Part shown: positions 1-8,852 of the stretch, in pieces
How positions within the stretch are numbered: the stretch's first letter is position 1
Layout of the letters: every line of letters begins with the position of its first letter
Origin: Halorussus halobius
GTDB taxonomy: Archaea > Halobacteriota > Halobacteria > Halobacteriales > Haladaptataceae
Direction: 5' to 3'
Length of the DNA: 64,000 nt
Assembly: GCF_004765805.1 (NCBI RefSeq)
Contig: NZ_SBIU01000009.1
Location: forward strand, 1-64,000
The notes under the pieces: model-generated
Databases searched by the model: none
What the model was told of the DNA's origin: nothing
Seen by the model: the letters and a program-made list of their open reading frames with translations, nothing else
Made by a program: the position numbers and the translations under genes

Positions 1-256
1 GAGCCGACGCATGATTCTCGATGAGGAGGCTTTGGTGTGCACAGCCGTCGCCTCCTCATTCCTCTCGAAAAGAAGCCTCGATAAGCCGCCGCTGTCTCGT
101 GGTTCTCCTCTTAGCTAAAGACGGATGGTGCCAGGTGTGTGGAACGCCTAGATACGGTCCACACCCTGCCGAGAAGGCTTAATCGTGCTAGTGATGCCAG
201 ATACGTCCAGGTCTGCCCGTTCAAATGGACTCTCGATAGCGAACGGTGAAATCAGT
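1..256. other. Gene-free left edge with two inverted repeats
   Basis: I see no convincing gene here. A perfect 10-bp inverted repeat (ATGAGGAGGC at 21-30, GCCTCCTCAT at 50-59) has a 19-nt spacer, and a 7-bp one (GTGTGGA at 137-143, TCCACAC at 158-164) has a 14-nt spacer. They could be a terminator or operator of a gene left of the window. Confidence 0.4.
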
Positions 257-697
257 TCAGAGAAGCCCAGCGACGATGAGGAGTGCTATCGAAACAACAC
301 TCGCAGTCAGAAACCACGGTCGCGCTGCCGTCGCTGCAGTTGCCGCCGATTGTTCCGGTGGAAGGCCGGTTAGCTGACGGAAGCCACCGTAGAGCACTAT
401 TGGAAGGACGAGCCACAGGCCGACCATTGTCAGGACGAGATGCCCCCGCCCGGTCAATTGGAGGGATTCGGCGGTGTAGAGCGTTCCTGCAAGATGCCCA
501 CCGGTGAACAGCAGTAGCAGCACCGAGGCGATCGTGAGATACGAGAATCGACGGCCGATAAGAGCCAACGCCTCCTCTCCGAGCAAGTCTCTACGAGCTG
601 CAGGGAGCACAGTGCCTGCAACCAAGAGTGTACCTCCGGTCCACAGTGCAGCAAAAATAGTGTGGATAGTCATAACAACGTCGAGCATCGTCGCCAT
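257..697 (-). CDS. CopD-like multi-helix membrane protein
   Basis: A 146-residue integral membrane protein with about four hydrophobic helices. It starts near MATMLDVV, because the eight upstream residues of the longer frame look non-coding. The first helix holds IHTIFAALWTGG and a second HLAGTLYT, so His residues sit in or next to membrane segments, as in small CopD/CopD-like haloarchaeal proteins that may handle copper or haem. It lies alone on the minus strand, divergent from the HTH/membrane-protein pair at 1148-1797 and about 4.5 kb from a multicopper oxidase, which fits a metal-related role. The assignment rests on topology and composition only; a generic small membrane protein is the alternative. 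Confidence 0.6.
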   Translation of the reverse strand: MATMLDVVMTIHTIFAALWTGGTLLVAGTVLPAARRDLLGEEALALIGRRFSYLTIASVLLLLFTGGHLAGTLYTAESLQLTGRGHLVLTMVGLWLVLPIVLYGGFRQLTGLPPEQSAATAATAARPWFLTASVVSIALLIVAGLL

Positions 698-866
698 TAC
701 TGACCCTCCATACTCAGGCACGATCTTTGTCCAGTATCCGCGTTGTCGTCAACAGATTCACCAGCTTCGAGGATCATGAGTTCGGTTCGTTCTTTCGGCC
801 GGTAACGGTATCTAGCCATCATTCACCCAAATCTGTGACAGCAGTAGATAAACAACGATGGAACTG

Positions 867-881
867 TCCCAGAATGTGGGA
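867..881. promoter_or_regulatory. Dyad TCCCA-N5-TGGGA, copy 1
   Basis: A perfect 5-bp dyad with a 5-nt centre (gaatg), in the intergenic region between the CopD-like gene and the HTH gene at 1148. Two other copies with identical arms and spacing lie at 1936-1950 and 7770-7784, also in intergenic DNA. This suggests a shared operator. Confidence 0.4.
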
Positions 882-1147
882 TTGGAGACCGAGCGGCGGA
901 GATCAGACCAGTATTCGGCATCGACTCTACCCAACTACGTATCGGACGTTCTGCTAGTCCAACGATCTGGGAACACCCGATACCCCTATACACCCATAGT
1001 CGTAAGACAGAGCTAACTGACAGCGTACCCGTCTCGGAGTCGAGACGACCTGGAGAATGCGATATTCGAATGACTGAGGAATTCATCGACCCAAACCGGC
1101 TCTCGCTCATCCCATCACGGTCGAACGCGACTCAGACAGCCACCAAT

Positions 1148-1522
1148 ATGGTGCAGGATCCCTCGACGGATGACGACGATCCGCCCGTTTCAGCAGTCCT
1201 TCAATCGCTCGAAGACAGTAAATGCAGAGCGATACTCACGACATTGACCGAGCCGAAATCCGCAACCACACTCTGCAACGAATGCGAGTTGCCGAGTTCG
1301 ACAGTGTATCGCAAACTTGAGCGACTCCGTGAGGCCGCTCTCGTCAAAGAGTACACTGAAGTCCGCCGTGACGGACCGAACGCCACGTTGTACGAACGGG
1401 ATTTCGCGGATATCTCGATCAGCATCGACGACGACGAATTCACCGTCTCCGTCGAACGACCAGACGAGGATGCCGAGGACCGTATGGCGACGTTCTGGTC
1501 CGAGATGAAGAAAGAATCATGA
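1148..1522 (+). CDS. Winged-helix transcription regulator (ArsR-like), paired with a membrane protein
   Basis: A 124-residue acidic protein. It starts at the ATG before VQDPSTDDDD, because the upstream extension looks non-coding. Its N-terminal half is a helix-turn-helix: CRAILTTL, then the recognition helix region SSTVYRKLERL. Its C-terminal half is a beta-rich FADISISIDDDEFTVSV tail seen in haloarchaeal small regulators. The stop overlaps the start of the next gene (ATGA), so the two are translationally coupled. A clear paralogue with the same arrangement lies at 9238-9615. The target is unknown; the coupled membrane protein suggests it responds to an envelope or small-molecule signal. Confidence 0.8.
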   Translation: MVQDPSTDDDDPPVSAVLQSLEDSKCRAILTTLTEPKSATTLCNECELPSSTVYRKLERLREAALVKEYTEVRRDGPNATLYERDFADISISIDDDEFTVSVERPDEDAEDRMATFWSEMKKES

Positions 1523-1797
1523 CGGACAGTATTATCATCCTGCTCGGCATCGTCAAAATCGCTGCATTAGTCCTCGGGGGTATCGTCTCCCTGTTAGCGT
1601 ATCGAGCCTATCAACGAACGCAGATCGAGGGACTCCAGTACTTCGCAGTGGGTCTCATGGTCATCACCATCGGGACGTTTCTGGTCGGGATCCTCCACCA
1701 CATCTTCGGCATTCCGAGCGTCCAGGGAATGCTCTTTGAGAGCCTCATCGCTTGTGGCGGTTTCCTCGTCATGATATACGGACTCTACGGTCAGTAG
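1519..1797 (+). CDS. Small three-helix membrane protein (DUF7521-like)
   Basis: 92 residues with three predicted membrane helices: residues about 5-25, 35-58 and 65-88. A basic/aromatic loop, YRAYQRTQIEG, follows the first helix. It overlaps the upstream HTH gene by 4 bp. The same pair recurs at 9612-9893, where the loop reads YKAYRRTGTPS. I recall haloarchaeal families of this kind (DUF7521) next to ArsR-like regulators, but function is unknown. A membrane-located sensor or anti-regulator for the partner HTH protein is an inference from the conserved pairing. Confidence 0.75.
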   Translation: MTDSIIILLGIVKIAALVLGGIVSLLAYRAYQRTQIEGLQYFAVGLMVITIGTFLVGILHHIFGIPSVQGMLFESLIACGGFLVMIYGLYGQ

Positions 1798-1935
1798 CCG
1801 CGGCTACTCGATCGGTTGGAACCACTCAGAGACTATTCCATCCAGCCCACCCACGCCGTCTGTTTCATTCAGAGTGGCCTGTTCAGTTGTCTAGTTACGA
1901 AATCGTTTCCAGAGAGTAACCGAACTTCGCGGTTG

Positions 1936-1950
1936 TCCCACGTTGTGGGA
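1936..1950. promoter_or_regulatory. Dyad TCCCA-N5-TGGGA, copy 2
   Basis: The arms extend slightly (TCCCAC, GTGGGA) around cgttg. It lies about 45 bp upstream of a possible leader peptide and 125 bp upstream of the RND transporter gene, in the position expected for an operator of that unit. Confidence 0.4.
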
Positions 1951-1993
1951 GACCTCCATCGTTCCATATGAGGCACACACGGAGAGTGTGACA

Positions 1994-2077
1994 ATGAACG
2001 AGTCGAATACACCAGTCCGTCAGCCAACCTCAACGCCACAGCCCACGCGAATACGAAGCGGTGTCGGTGACCAATGA
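1994..2077 (+). CDS. Possible 27-codon leader peptide of the RND gene
   Basis: ATG at 1994 opens a 27-codon frame (MNESNTPVRQ...SGVGDQ) whose TGA overlaps the ATG of the RND gene (ATGA at 2074-2077). Composition is Pro/Thr/Arg-rich and not clearly that of a folded protein. The precise overlap suggests translational coupling. It may equally be a chance frame upstream of the real start. Confidence 0.35.
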   Translation: MNESNTPVRQPTSTPQPTRIRSGVGDQ

Positions 2078-4659
2078 AACGGAATTTGCCGTCTCGATAC
2101 GCGGACGCGCTCGTCTCGCGGAGCAAACTCATCATCGTCCTGTTGCTCGTCCTCACGGCGATCGTCGGCGCTGGCGCGGTGGTCGGCACCAGTGAAGACG
2201 GTGCGATCGGTCAGGCAGGCATCGACTCCGAGGAACAGGTAGCACTCGAGGAGATCGAATCGACGTACGGAACGGACGATGCGGTGGTCACACAGATCGT
2301 CGTCAAAGACGAAGGTGGAGACGTCCTCACCCGCGAGTCGTTACTGCAGAGCCTCCGACTCCAGCAGGAGATACGGGAAACCGAAGCCATCAATACGACG
2401 CTCCGAGCGGAGTCGGGGCTCCGCGGTCTCGAGAACATCGTGGCGACTGCGGCCTACTTCGAAGCCCGAACGGCTGGGAGCGGGACAAACGACACAGCCT
2501 CCACCGGTCGGAACGGGCAGCCACCAGCGCCGACACTCGACCAACAGATCGAGGCGCTCGAATCACGCTCAGACGAGGAGGTTGATGCACTACTCACTCG
2601 ACTACTCAATTCGGATTCGACCGCCCCTGACCGTGACCCGACCACATTCCTGCCGTCGGACTACGAACCCGGCGCAACGAGCGCCGACGCGAGACTGACA
2701 CTCGTCTTCCAATCCGACAACAGTGGCGGCGCTAGCGGAACGCCCCAGGAGGCGTCCGATGCGCAAGTGGCTATCGCCTCCCTGGTCGACGAGCGCTTCG
2801 ACGACGCCGACGCGTTCGTCTTCGGACAGGGCATCATCGACGAGGCGTCCTCGCAGGCCATCGGCGACAGCTTCCTCATCATCACCCCCGTCGCTCTCGT
2901 CCTCCTGCTCGTCGTCCTCGGTATCGCGTACCGCGACGTGGTCGACGTGCTCGTCAGCCTGTTCGGGATCGGCATAGTGATGGTGTGGCTCCAGGGTATC
3001 CAGGGCTGGCTCGGAATCCCGTCCAGTTCGATACTCATCGCCGTCCCGTTCCTGCTCGTCGGGCTGAGTATCGACTACTCGCTCCACGTCGTCATGCGCT
3101 ATCGCGAGGCGCGAACGGGGGAGCTCGACGCCGATTCCCAGTCCGATGGCCGACGTGACCCGACCACTGCGATGCGGGTGGGGGTCGCCGGTGTCGTCGT
3201 TGCGCTGGCCGCTGCCGCGTTCTCGACCGGCATTGGCTTCTTCTCGAACTACGTCAGCCCGCTCGGGTCGATACAGGACTTCGCGCTCCTGAGCGCGGTC
3301 GGCATCGTCGCGATGTTCGTCGTCTTCGTGGCACTCGTCCCGGCCGTCAAACTCGAAGTTGAACGACTCCTCGCTCGACTCGGGCGTGACCGCCAGCAGT
3401 CAGCGTTCGGGGTCGGCTCAGGGCCGATTCGCCGTGTGCTCTCGGGTACTGCGACTCTCTCTCGACGCGCACCGATCGCTATTCTCGTCGTCTCACTGTT
3501 GTTGGCTTCGGCAGGTGCTTACGGTGCGACGGGCCTGGATACGGAGTTCAATCAGGCGGATTTCCTGCCGGAGGATGCCCCAGAGTGGATGGAGTCGCTT
3601 CCGGAACCGTTCGCCCCCGCTGAGTACGACGTCCGAGAGGATCTCTCGTACCTGAGCGACAACTTCCGTCAACGCGGGCAGGGTTCGGAGGCCCAGATAC
3701 TGATACGCGGGAACGTGACCGCGCCGGCAGTGCTCACTGCAACCGACAATACGTCTCAGTATTCGAGTCGAAATGGAACGATCGCCATGCAGTCGGACGG
3801 CACGGCCGCTGTCGAGAGTCCGGCGACTGTCCTCCGGTCTGTCGCCGCCGGGAATCAGACGGTCGCCGCCGCGATTGACGCGCGAGACTCGGATGGTGAT
3901 GGCCTCCCGGACGAGGACGTCGCGTCTGTCTACGACCTCGTGTACGGCGCCGCTCCCGACCGGGCGTCGACAGTCCTCTATCGTACCGAGAACGGGTCGT
4001 ATGCGACAGCCAGGTCACTCGTCGGTGTGCAGACCGACGCGGCCGCCCAATCGATCGCCACCGACGTGCGGCAGGTCGCCACAGGCATCGAGGGGAACGC
4101 ACCGGTGACAGCCGTTGCGACGGGTGGGCCGATCATCACTGCTGTCGTCCAGAGCGCCCTGTTCGAGACGCTCGTCGAAGGATTCGCCGTAACGCTGGGT
4201 GTCATCCTGGCGTTTCTCCTTGGCCTGTACTGGTGGCGGTACCGCGCGCCAGGGCTCGCGGTCGTGGTGCTCGTCCCCGTCCTCCTCGCGCTTGCGTGGT
4301 TGCTCGGCACGATGGCACTGCTCGACATCCCGTTCAACAGCGAGACTGTCGTCATCACGAGTTTGGCGATCGGGCTCGGCGTCGACTACAGCATCCACCT
4401 CGGTGAACGATTCGTCGACGAGCGTGAGCGCCGAGCGTCGCTCGACGAGTCGCTGGTGGCGGCAGTCACAGGGACTGGCGGTGCGTTGCTGGGGAGTGCA
4501 GCGACGACGGCTGCGGGCTTTGGCGTCCTCGCACTCGCGCTCTCCCCGCCGCTCCACCGCTTCGGCCTCGTGACTGGGTTGAGTATCGTCTTCGCGTTCG
4601 TGAGCTGTGTCACCGTGTTACCGTCTCTCCTCGTAGTCCGAGAACGATACCTCAGCTGA
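2074..4659 (+). CDS. RND superfamily exporter (MmpL/HAE3-like)
   Basis: An 861-residue transporter with the two-fold RND layout. Helix 1 is at residues about 17-40, followed by a large extracytoplasmic loop, a helix bundle at about 265-420 and a single helix near 465-485. A second loop and a final bundle at about 695-855 follow. The repeated motif GLSIDYSLHVVMRY (first half) and GLGVDYSIHLGERF (second half) is the conserved helix-4 signature with the proton-relay Asp. Members of this family export lipids, hopanoid-like compounds or drugs by proton antiport; the substrate here is unknown. It is complete and full length, and is preceded by the TCCCA-N5-TGGGA dyad and an overlapping mini-ORF. 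Confidence 0.9.
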   Translation: MKRNLPSRYADALVSRSKLIIVLLLVLTAIVGAGAVVGTSEDGAIGQAGIDSEEQVALEEIESTYGTDDAVVTQIVVKDEGGDVLTRESLLQSLRLQQEIRETEAINTTLRAESGLRGLENIVATAAYFEARTAGSGTNDTASTGRNGQPPAPTLDQQIEALESRSDEEVDALLTRLLNSDSTAPDRDPTTFLPSDYEPGATSADARLTLVFQSDNSGGASGTPQEASDAQVAIASLVDERFDDADAFVFGQGIIDEASSQAIGDSFLIITPVALVLLLVVLGIAYRDVVDVLVSLFGIGIVMVWLQGIQGWLGIPSSSILIAVPFLLVGLSIDYSLHVVMRYREARTGELDADSQSDGRRDPTTAMRVGVAGVVVALAAAAFSTGIGFFSNYVSPLGSIQDFALLSAVGIVAMFVVFVALVPAVKLEVERLLARLGRDRQQSAFGVGSGPIRRVLSGTATLSRRAPIAILVVSLLLASAGAYGATGLDTEFNQADFLPEDAPEWMESLPEPFAPAEYDVREDLSYLSDNFRQRGQGSEAQILIRGNVTAPAVLTATDNTSQYSSRNGTIAMQSDGTAAVESPATVLRSVAAGNQTVAAAIDARDSDGDGLPDEDVASVYDLVYGAAPDRASTVLYRTENGSYATARSLVGVQTDAAAQSIATDVRQVATGIEGNAPVTAVATGGPIITAVVQSALFETLVEGFAVTLGVILAFLLGLYWWRYRAPGLAVVVLVPVLLALAWLLGTMALLDIPFNSETVVITSLAIGLGVDYSIHLGERFVDERERRASLDESLVAAVTGTGGALLGSAATTAAGFGVLALALSPPLHRFGLVTGLSIVFAFVSCVTVLPSLLVVRERYLS

Positions 4660-4810
4660 AAATAGCCGCAATAGAGTCACAATGGAACCGGTGATTCATT
4701 CGCTATGTACCGCCTGACGGCGTCCTCGTGTCTCCAGACCACAAATCGGTTCAGGTACAGCCGAGTGAGCTCTGGTGACCCAAGCGACGACGACCTGCGC
4801 ACGTACAATA

Positions 4811-4842
4811 GGTTGTTCTACGCCGAAAATCGGCGGAGGCGT
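4811..4842 (+). promoter_or_regulatory. Promoter-type inverted repeat before the 4847 gene
   Basis: The T-rich stretch GGTTGTTCTA is followed by ACGCC (4820-4824) and GGCGT (4838-4842) with a 13-nt loop. The right arm ends about 26 bp after the T-rich centre and 5 bp before the ATG. It matches the layout of the elements at 11627-19916, so I count it as a likely outlying member. Confidence 0.4.
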
Positions 4843-4846
4843 ACAC

Positions 4847-4993
4847 ATGGACCCACGAAACACACCTGGTTATCGGATGCACCGCACGCTCAGCAATCTC
4901 ATTGATATCGACGTCGATGAATTGGATCCCGCCAATCGGGAGCGAATCGACGCAGCGATGAGAATCCTGGAGCAAGTGAATCTCCTTACTTGA
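4847..4993 (+). CDS. Small haloarchaeal protein, unknown function
   Basis: 48 residues (MDPRNTPGYRMHRTL...LEQVNLLT), mostly one or two amphipathic helices (NLIDIDVDEL, RERIDAAMRILEQV). The ATG at 4847 is chosen because it follows the promoter-type inverted repeat by 5 bp; the longer frame upstream runs through that element. There are no catalytic motifs. I do not recognise it. It stands alone between the RND gene and a decayed gene fragment at 5083. Confidence 0.45.
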   Translation: MDPRNTPGYRMHRTLSNLIDIDVDELDPANRERIDAAMRILEQVNLLT

Positions 4994-5082
4994 CCAGCCG
5001 CCACGGGGGACGTTGGCGGCCACGTAGTATCCTGATACACGACCCTCGAGGAGCGGTTCTTCCTGGTTCGTCTCAGGATATG

Positions 5083-5171
5083 TTTGTTATCCCCTGAAGG
5101 AGGTGAGGAGCAGGGGAACGTCCCCAGGTACAACTCATGCCAACACTCCAAGCAGCGACGATGTCGACGTC
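5083..5171 (+). pseudogene. Remnant copy of the promoter and first codons of the 11681 gene
   Basis: The stretch GTTTGTTATCCCCTGA, a hairpin (CCCCT 5091-5095, AGGGG 5112-5116), TACAACTC and ATG (5137), then codons for P/A-TLQAAT-x-ST, closely match 11627-11718 upstream of and inside the gene at 11681. Identity stops at about GTCGAC (5171). After that the frame continues only to a stop 12 codons on. It is a truncated duplicate, not a working gene. Confidence 0.65.
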
Positions 5172-5205
5172 GTTCCGAACATCGACCTCCGGTACGTGAT
5201 CGCGT

Positions 5206-7014
5206 TCAGGATCCGTCATCGTTATCACCGCCAGAATACGGCAGTACTCTGAAGGGCCGCATCATGTCGTGGTCCTCGTGTTCGAGCATGTGACAGTGCC
5301 ACATGTACCAGCCGGTCTGGTCGTTGAATAGGCCCTCAAACCCGCCGAAGTGAACGATCACGTGAGTTACCTCCCCCGGATTCGCCGTGACGACGTCGTT
5401 CCAGCCCATTTCTTCCGGTGCGGGGGGTTCAAGCGACTCGATATCGATCGTCTCCGCCTCGGGGTCGTACTCACTGTACGGCTGTCGCCCAAGCACCTGG
5501 AAGTGCACGAGATGCATATGCATCGGGTGAGACATTCCCGTCAGGTTCGCGAAGCTCCAGATTTCCGTGTCGTTGAGGGTGGGCTCCTCAGTAACCGGAT
5601 CGTACAGTTTGTGGGGCGATGACTCCGCTTCCGAACCCAAGAGGTGCAAGGGTCGTCCGTACTCGTCGGAACTCATGGTCATCGGGAGGTACCGTTCCTC
5701 GTCGACCGAGTCGACGGGGATTTCTGGCACTTCCGCCAACGTACTCGGAACCTGGCTCGGATCGTCGACGTCATCGGCGGCGACATCGACAAGCATCACG
5801 TCCGGTAGCGGCTGTTGTTCTCCGGTATTAATGTCCGGGCCACGGTAAGGTGCCGCGGCGTCGTTGTGCACCAGGAGCGTCTGTCCGGCGTAGTCCGAGA
5901 AATCAACGACGACATCGGCACGTTTGCCCGTACCGATCTCCAGACGGTCCTCGATCGTGACCGGTGAGGCCAGCAGACCACCATCGTTTCCGACGAGGGT
6001 GAACGGCGGCCCGCCCGCTCCGGTCGTTCCGTCCGACTCGTTGTACTCGAACAGCTTGAGGTTGTAGAACCGACAGTTCGACCCATTGAGGATCCGAAAT
6101 CGGTACTTCCTCGGGTCGACTGAAAGCCGAGGCCAAGCCTTCCCATTGACGACGGACGTGTCACCGAAGAACTGCGAGACGATGCTCGGGTTGGGGTTCG
6201 GCGAGTCGCTGTCCGTCCCGGAGCGGGCGGTCGGGTAGAACAACGATCCGTCGTCGTTGAAGCTGCGGTCCTGGAGCACCAGTGGGATCTCGTACTCGCC
6301 CGACGGTAGACCAAGTGACTCCTCTCGGTCGTTCCGGAGGAGATAGAGTCCGGCAAGACCGGCGTAGACGTTCAACCGAGTAATTCCGAGCGAGTGGTCG
6401 TGATACCAGAGCGTGGCCGGGGGCTGGTCGTTTACGTAGTAGTAGTCTTTTTTCTTGAACTTCGGGCCGGTTTGCTCGAAGTCCCGCGTGAACCACGCTG
6501 TCGGCTTGCCGTCGCTCGTGTGCTCGACGTTCCCGCCGTGAAGGTGGGTCACGACCCGTACTCCGGTACTGTCGTAGGGAATCTTGCTACTGTGAATCGT
6601 CTCATCCACCGGCAGGAGATGTTCGTTCGGTAACTTGTTCATCCAGCGCACATAGACTGGTTCGCCCTGCTGTGCTTCGATCGTCGGCCCCGGGTATTGG
6701 CCGTCGTACCCCCAGACAGTCGTCGGTGGAAGGTTAGGATGAATCTTCTGCTCAATCTCGCGCATTTCAACCTCGTAATAGGGGTTCCCGTCCTTCTCCC
6801 CAACTGGTTCCAGGACACCTGGCCGAGGGACTTCGGCAAGCCACTTTTCAATCTCAGGCGACGAATGCTCGCCTGAGAGTGACTGCGACGGAGTCTCAGT
6901 TCTTCCAGTCGGGGCTACACACCCTGCGAGACTCAGCGCGCCAGTACTGCCCGTCGCCGCAATGAATTCACGCCGCGATAGGCCGGTCCCGGGCGCTCCA
7001 AGATGGTCCCTCAT
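5206..7014 (-). CDS. Tat-exported multicopper oxidase (laccase/CotA-like lipoprotein)
   Basis: 602 residues from the ATG at 7014. The N-terminus is a twin-arginine lipoprotein signal (LSRREFIAATG, then lipobox LAGC). All four copper-binding motifs of three-domain multicopper oxidases are present: HLHGGN near residue 157, WYHDHS near 203, HPMHMHLVHF near 496 and WHCHMLEHEDHDMM near 572. The type-1 Cys and the three-copper His cluster are therefore intact, with Met as likely axial ligand. Known relatives oxidise phenols, bilirubin, Mn(II) or Cu(I) with reduction of O2 to water. The gene is divergent from a cupredoxin gene with a 99-bp shared promoter region, which suggests joint control. Confidence 0.93.
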   Translation of the reverse strand: MRDHLGAPGTGLSRREFIAATGSTGALSLAGCVAPTGRTETPSQSLSGEHSSPEIEKWLAEVPRPGVLEPVGEKDGNPYYEVEMREIEQKIHPNLPPTTVWGYDGQYPGPTIEAQQGEPVYVRWMNKLPNEHLLPVDETIHSSKIPYDSTGVRVVTHLHGGNVEHTSDGKPTAWFTRDFEQTGPKFKKKDYYYVNDQPPATLWYHDHSLGITRLNVYAGLAGLYLLRNDREESLGLPSGEYEIPLVLQDRSFNDDGSLFYPTARSGTDSDSPNPNPSIVSQFFGDTSVVNGKAWPRLSVDPRKYRFRILNGSNCRFYNLKLFEYNESDGTTGAGGPPFTLVGNDGGLLASPVTIEDRLEIGTGKRADVVVDFSDYAGQTLLVHNDAAAPYRGPDINTGEQQPLPDVMLVDVAADDVDDPSQVPSTLAEVPEIPVDSVDEERYLPMTMSSDEYGRPLHLLGSEAESSPHKLYDPVTEEPTLNDTEIWSFANLTGMSHPMHMHLVHFQVLGRQPYSEYDPEAETIDIESLEPPAPEEMGWNDVVTANPGEVTHVIVHFGGFEGLFNDQTGWYMWHCHMLEHEDHDMMRPFRVLPYSGGDNDDGS

Positions 7015-7113
7015 GTATAGAACTTCGTGCGCAGTGACAGTCAGTCGACGGCGGAATCCCGACCGGTGGGAATCCGCCAAAGTGGTCTATCAGTGGCGTT
7101 CCAATGGTCGGGT

Positions 7114-7653
7114 ATGGAACGTCGACAGGTCCTGAAAGCAGGTGGAGTCGCCGCAACCGCAGGTCTCACCGGGCTCGCTGGCTGTAGCAGCTCGAACCCC
7201 GACGAAAGCGGTGAGACGGATACTCCATCGAACGGAGACACAACGACAATTCTGATGGTCACGGAGGGAAGCGACTATTACTTCGACCCGATCGGGCTCT
7301 TCGTCGAATCCGGCGAAACGATCACGTTCGAGATCGATAGCGGCAGCCACTCTGCGACAGCATACAAGAAGGGGAATGGACAGGCGTCAGTCACGCGCAT
7401 CCCGGACGGTGCCGAGGCGTTCGACAGTGGGATACTCAGCGAACAAGGTGCTACCTTCGAACACACTTTCGAGACAGCAGGTACGCACGACTACTACTGT
7501 ACCCCCCACAAGAGCCTCGACATGGTCGGCCGCATCGTGGTTGGAGAGCCCGGAGGCCCCGCTGAGGGGAGTATGCCGCCGGACGGAGACGTCCCTGAGA
7601 GTCAAACGATCGTCGACCAGGGAGCGGTTTCGTACAGCGACTTTTCTGGGTGA
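7114..7653 (+). CDS. Halocyanin-like cupredoxin lipoprotein
   Basis: 179 residues from MERRQVLKAG. The signal is Tat-type followed by lipobox LAGC, so a membrane-anchored extracytoplasmic protein is expected. The single plastocyanin-type domain carries type-1 copper ligands His79 (SGSHSAT), Cys129, His132 and Met137 (YYCTPHKSLDMVG). Halocyanins are mobile electron carriers. Next to a multicopper oxidase it could donate electrons to that enzyme or to a respiratory oxidase. I chose the internal ATG because the upstream 29 residues of the open frame overlap the oxidase promoter. A short acidic tail follows the domain. Confidence 0.88.
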   Translation: MERRQVLKAGGVAATAGLTGLAGCSSSNPDESGETDTPSNGDTTTILMVTEGSDYYFDPIGLFVESGETITFEIDSGSHSATAYKKGNGQASVTRIPDGAEAFDSGILSEQGATFEHTFETAGTHDYYCTPHKSLDMVGRIVVGEPGGPAEGSMPPDGDVPESQTIVDQGAVSYSDFSG

Positions 7654-7769
7654 CGCTCCACCCGCAGCTGTTAGCTGGTCGGTTCGTAACCTTAGTATCC
7701 CAATCAGAGACAACTATATTTCCGACACCGCGAATCTTAGTTTGTGCTCAATAAACCAGATTGCCGGAT

Positions 7770-7784
7770 TCCCATATGTTGGGA
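7770..7784. promoter_or_regulatory. Dyad TCCCA-N5-TGGGA, copy 3
   Basis: TCCCA-tatgt-TGGGA, extended by outer GGATT/ATTCC-type symmetry, about 94 bp upstream of the TFB gene. Its arms and spacing are the same as at 867-881 and 1936-1950. Confidence 0.4.
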
Positions 7785-7877
7785 TTCCGCCCGGTATTCT
7801 TGGGAGTGTCGACTCACAGCTACGCTAGAGACACCCACTCAGATTGATCGAGAGACGATATCTGGAATCTGGTACTC

Positions 7878-8852
7878 ATGCCCAACACGACACTCAACAT
7901 CGAAGACAACCATACAAGTGAACAGCAATCAACCTCCGAGTCCCAGTCGAGAGTATCATGTCCGGAGTGTGATGGTCGGGTCGTTCACGATGATGAGCAC
8001 GGGGAGACAACTTGTAAGGAGTGTGGCTTGATTCTCGACGAAGCAGCTATTGACCGCGGTCCGGAATGGCGGGCATTTCATAGTGAAGAACGAGACGAGA
8101 AAAGTCGCGTTGGGGCTCCAACAACGCAACTCATGCACGACAAGGGACTCAGTACGACGATCGGTTGGCAAAATAAGGATGCGTCTGGACAGTCGATTTC
8201 GGAGCGTAAGCGTGCCCGAGTGCAACGACTTCGAACGTGGGATGAGCGGTTCCGAACGAAGGATGCACACGAACGGAACCTCAAACAAGCACTCGGCGAA
8301 ATCAGTCGGATGGCATCCGCCCTCGGTGTCTCAAGACCAGTTCGTGAAACCGCTGGGGCCCTTTACCGCCGGGCTGTCGACGAAAACCTCCTTCCAGGCC
8401 GATCCATCGAAGGAATGTCGACAGCCGCTCTGTACGCAGCAGCCAGACAACACGGAACGCCACGTCCTTTGTCTGAATTCGCTGAGGTCAGCCGAGTCGA
8501 AAAAATCCGCATTCAGCGTGCATATCGGTATGTATCTCGTGAACTCGAGTTGCAGATTGAACCAGCAGATCCTCTCCAATACATCCCTCAATTCGCGTCG
8601 GCGCTCGAGGTGAGCGATGAGGCGACACGACAGGCCCGTGAACTACTCACTACCGCAAAGGCGCAGGCTGTTCACAGCGGAAAGAGCCCTGCGGGTCTTG
8701 CAGCGGCCGCGCTCTACGCGGCGACTCACTTAACGAATGAACAGTTGACACAGGAGACGGTGAGTAACGCTGCTCACGTGAGTATGGTAACCATTCGGAA
8801 TCGCTATCAAGAACTGCTCGAAGTCTACGCAGAGAACGGTGACTATGCGTGA
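7878..8852 (+). CDS. tfb: Transcription initiation factor TFB (TFIIB homologue)
   Basis: 324 residues. An N-terminal zinc ribbon has Cys28, Cys31, Cys46 and Cys49 (SCPECDGRV, CKECGLIL). A B-finger/linker follows (RGPEWRAFHSEERDEKSRVG). Two cyclin-like repeats (about 120-215 and 220-315) end in a helix-turn-helix that reads the BRE. TFB bridges TBP-bound promoter DNA to RNA polymerase. Haloarchaea carry several TFB paralogues used for alternative promoter programmes; this one lies among transport and copper genes. A winged-helix gene overlaps its 3' end. Confidence 0.95.
   Translation: MPNTTLNIEDNHTSEQQSTSESQSRVSCPECDGRVVHDDEHGETTCKECGLILDEAAIDRGPEWRAFHSEERDEKSRVGAPTTQLMHDKGLSTTIGWQNKDASGQSISERKRARVQRLRTWDERFRTKDAHERNLKQALGEISRMASALGVSRPVRETAGALYRRAVDENLLPGRSIEGMSTAALYAAARQHGTPRPLSEFAEVSRVEKIRIQRAYRYVSRELELQIEPADPLQYIPQFASALEVSDEATRQARELLTTAKAQAVHSGKSPAGLAAAALYAATHLTNEQLTQETVSNAAHVSMVTIRNRYQELLEVYAENGDYA

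Noticed and set aside
185-373. Short plus-strand frame at the left edge
   Set aside because: Arg/Ser-rich composition typical of a shadow of the minus-strand membrane-protein gene; no supporting start context.
2602-3087. Long minus-strand acidic frame inside the RND gene
   Set aside because: Its Asp/Glu repeats arise from reading the complement of hydrophobic codons; the plus-strand transporter explains the DNA.
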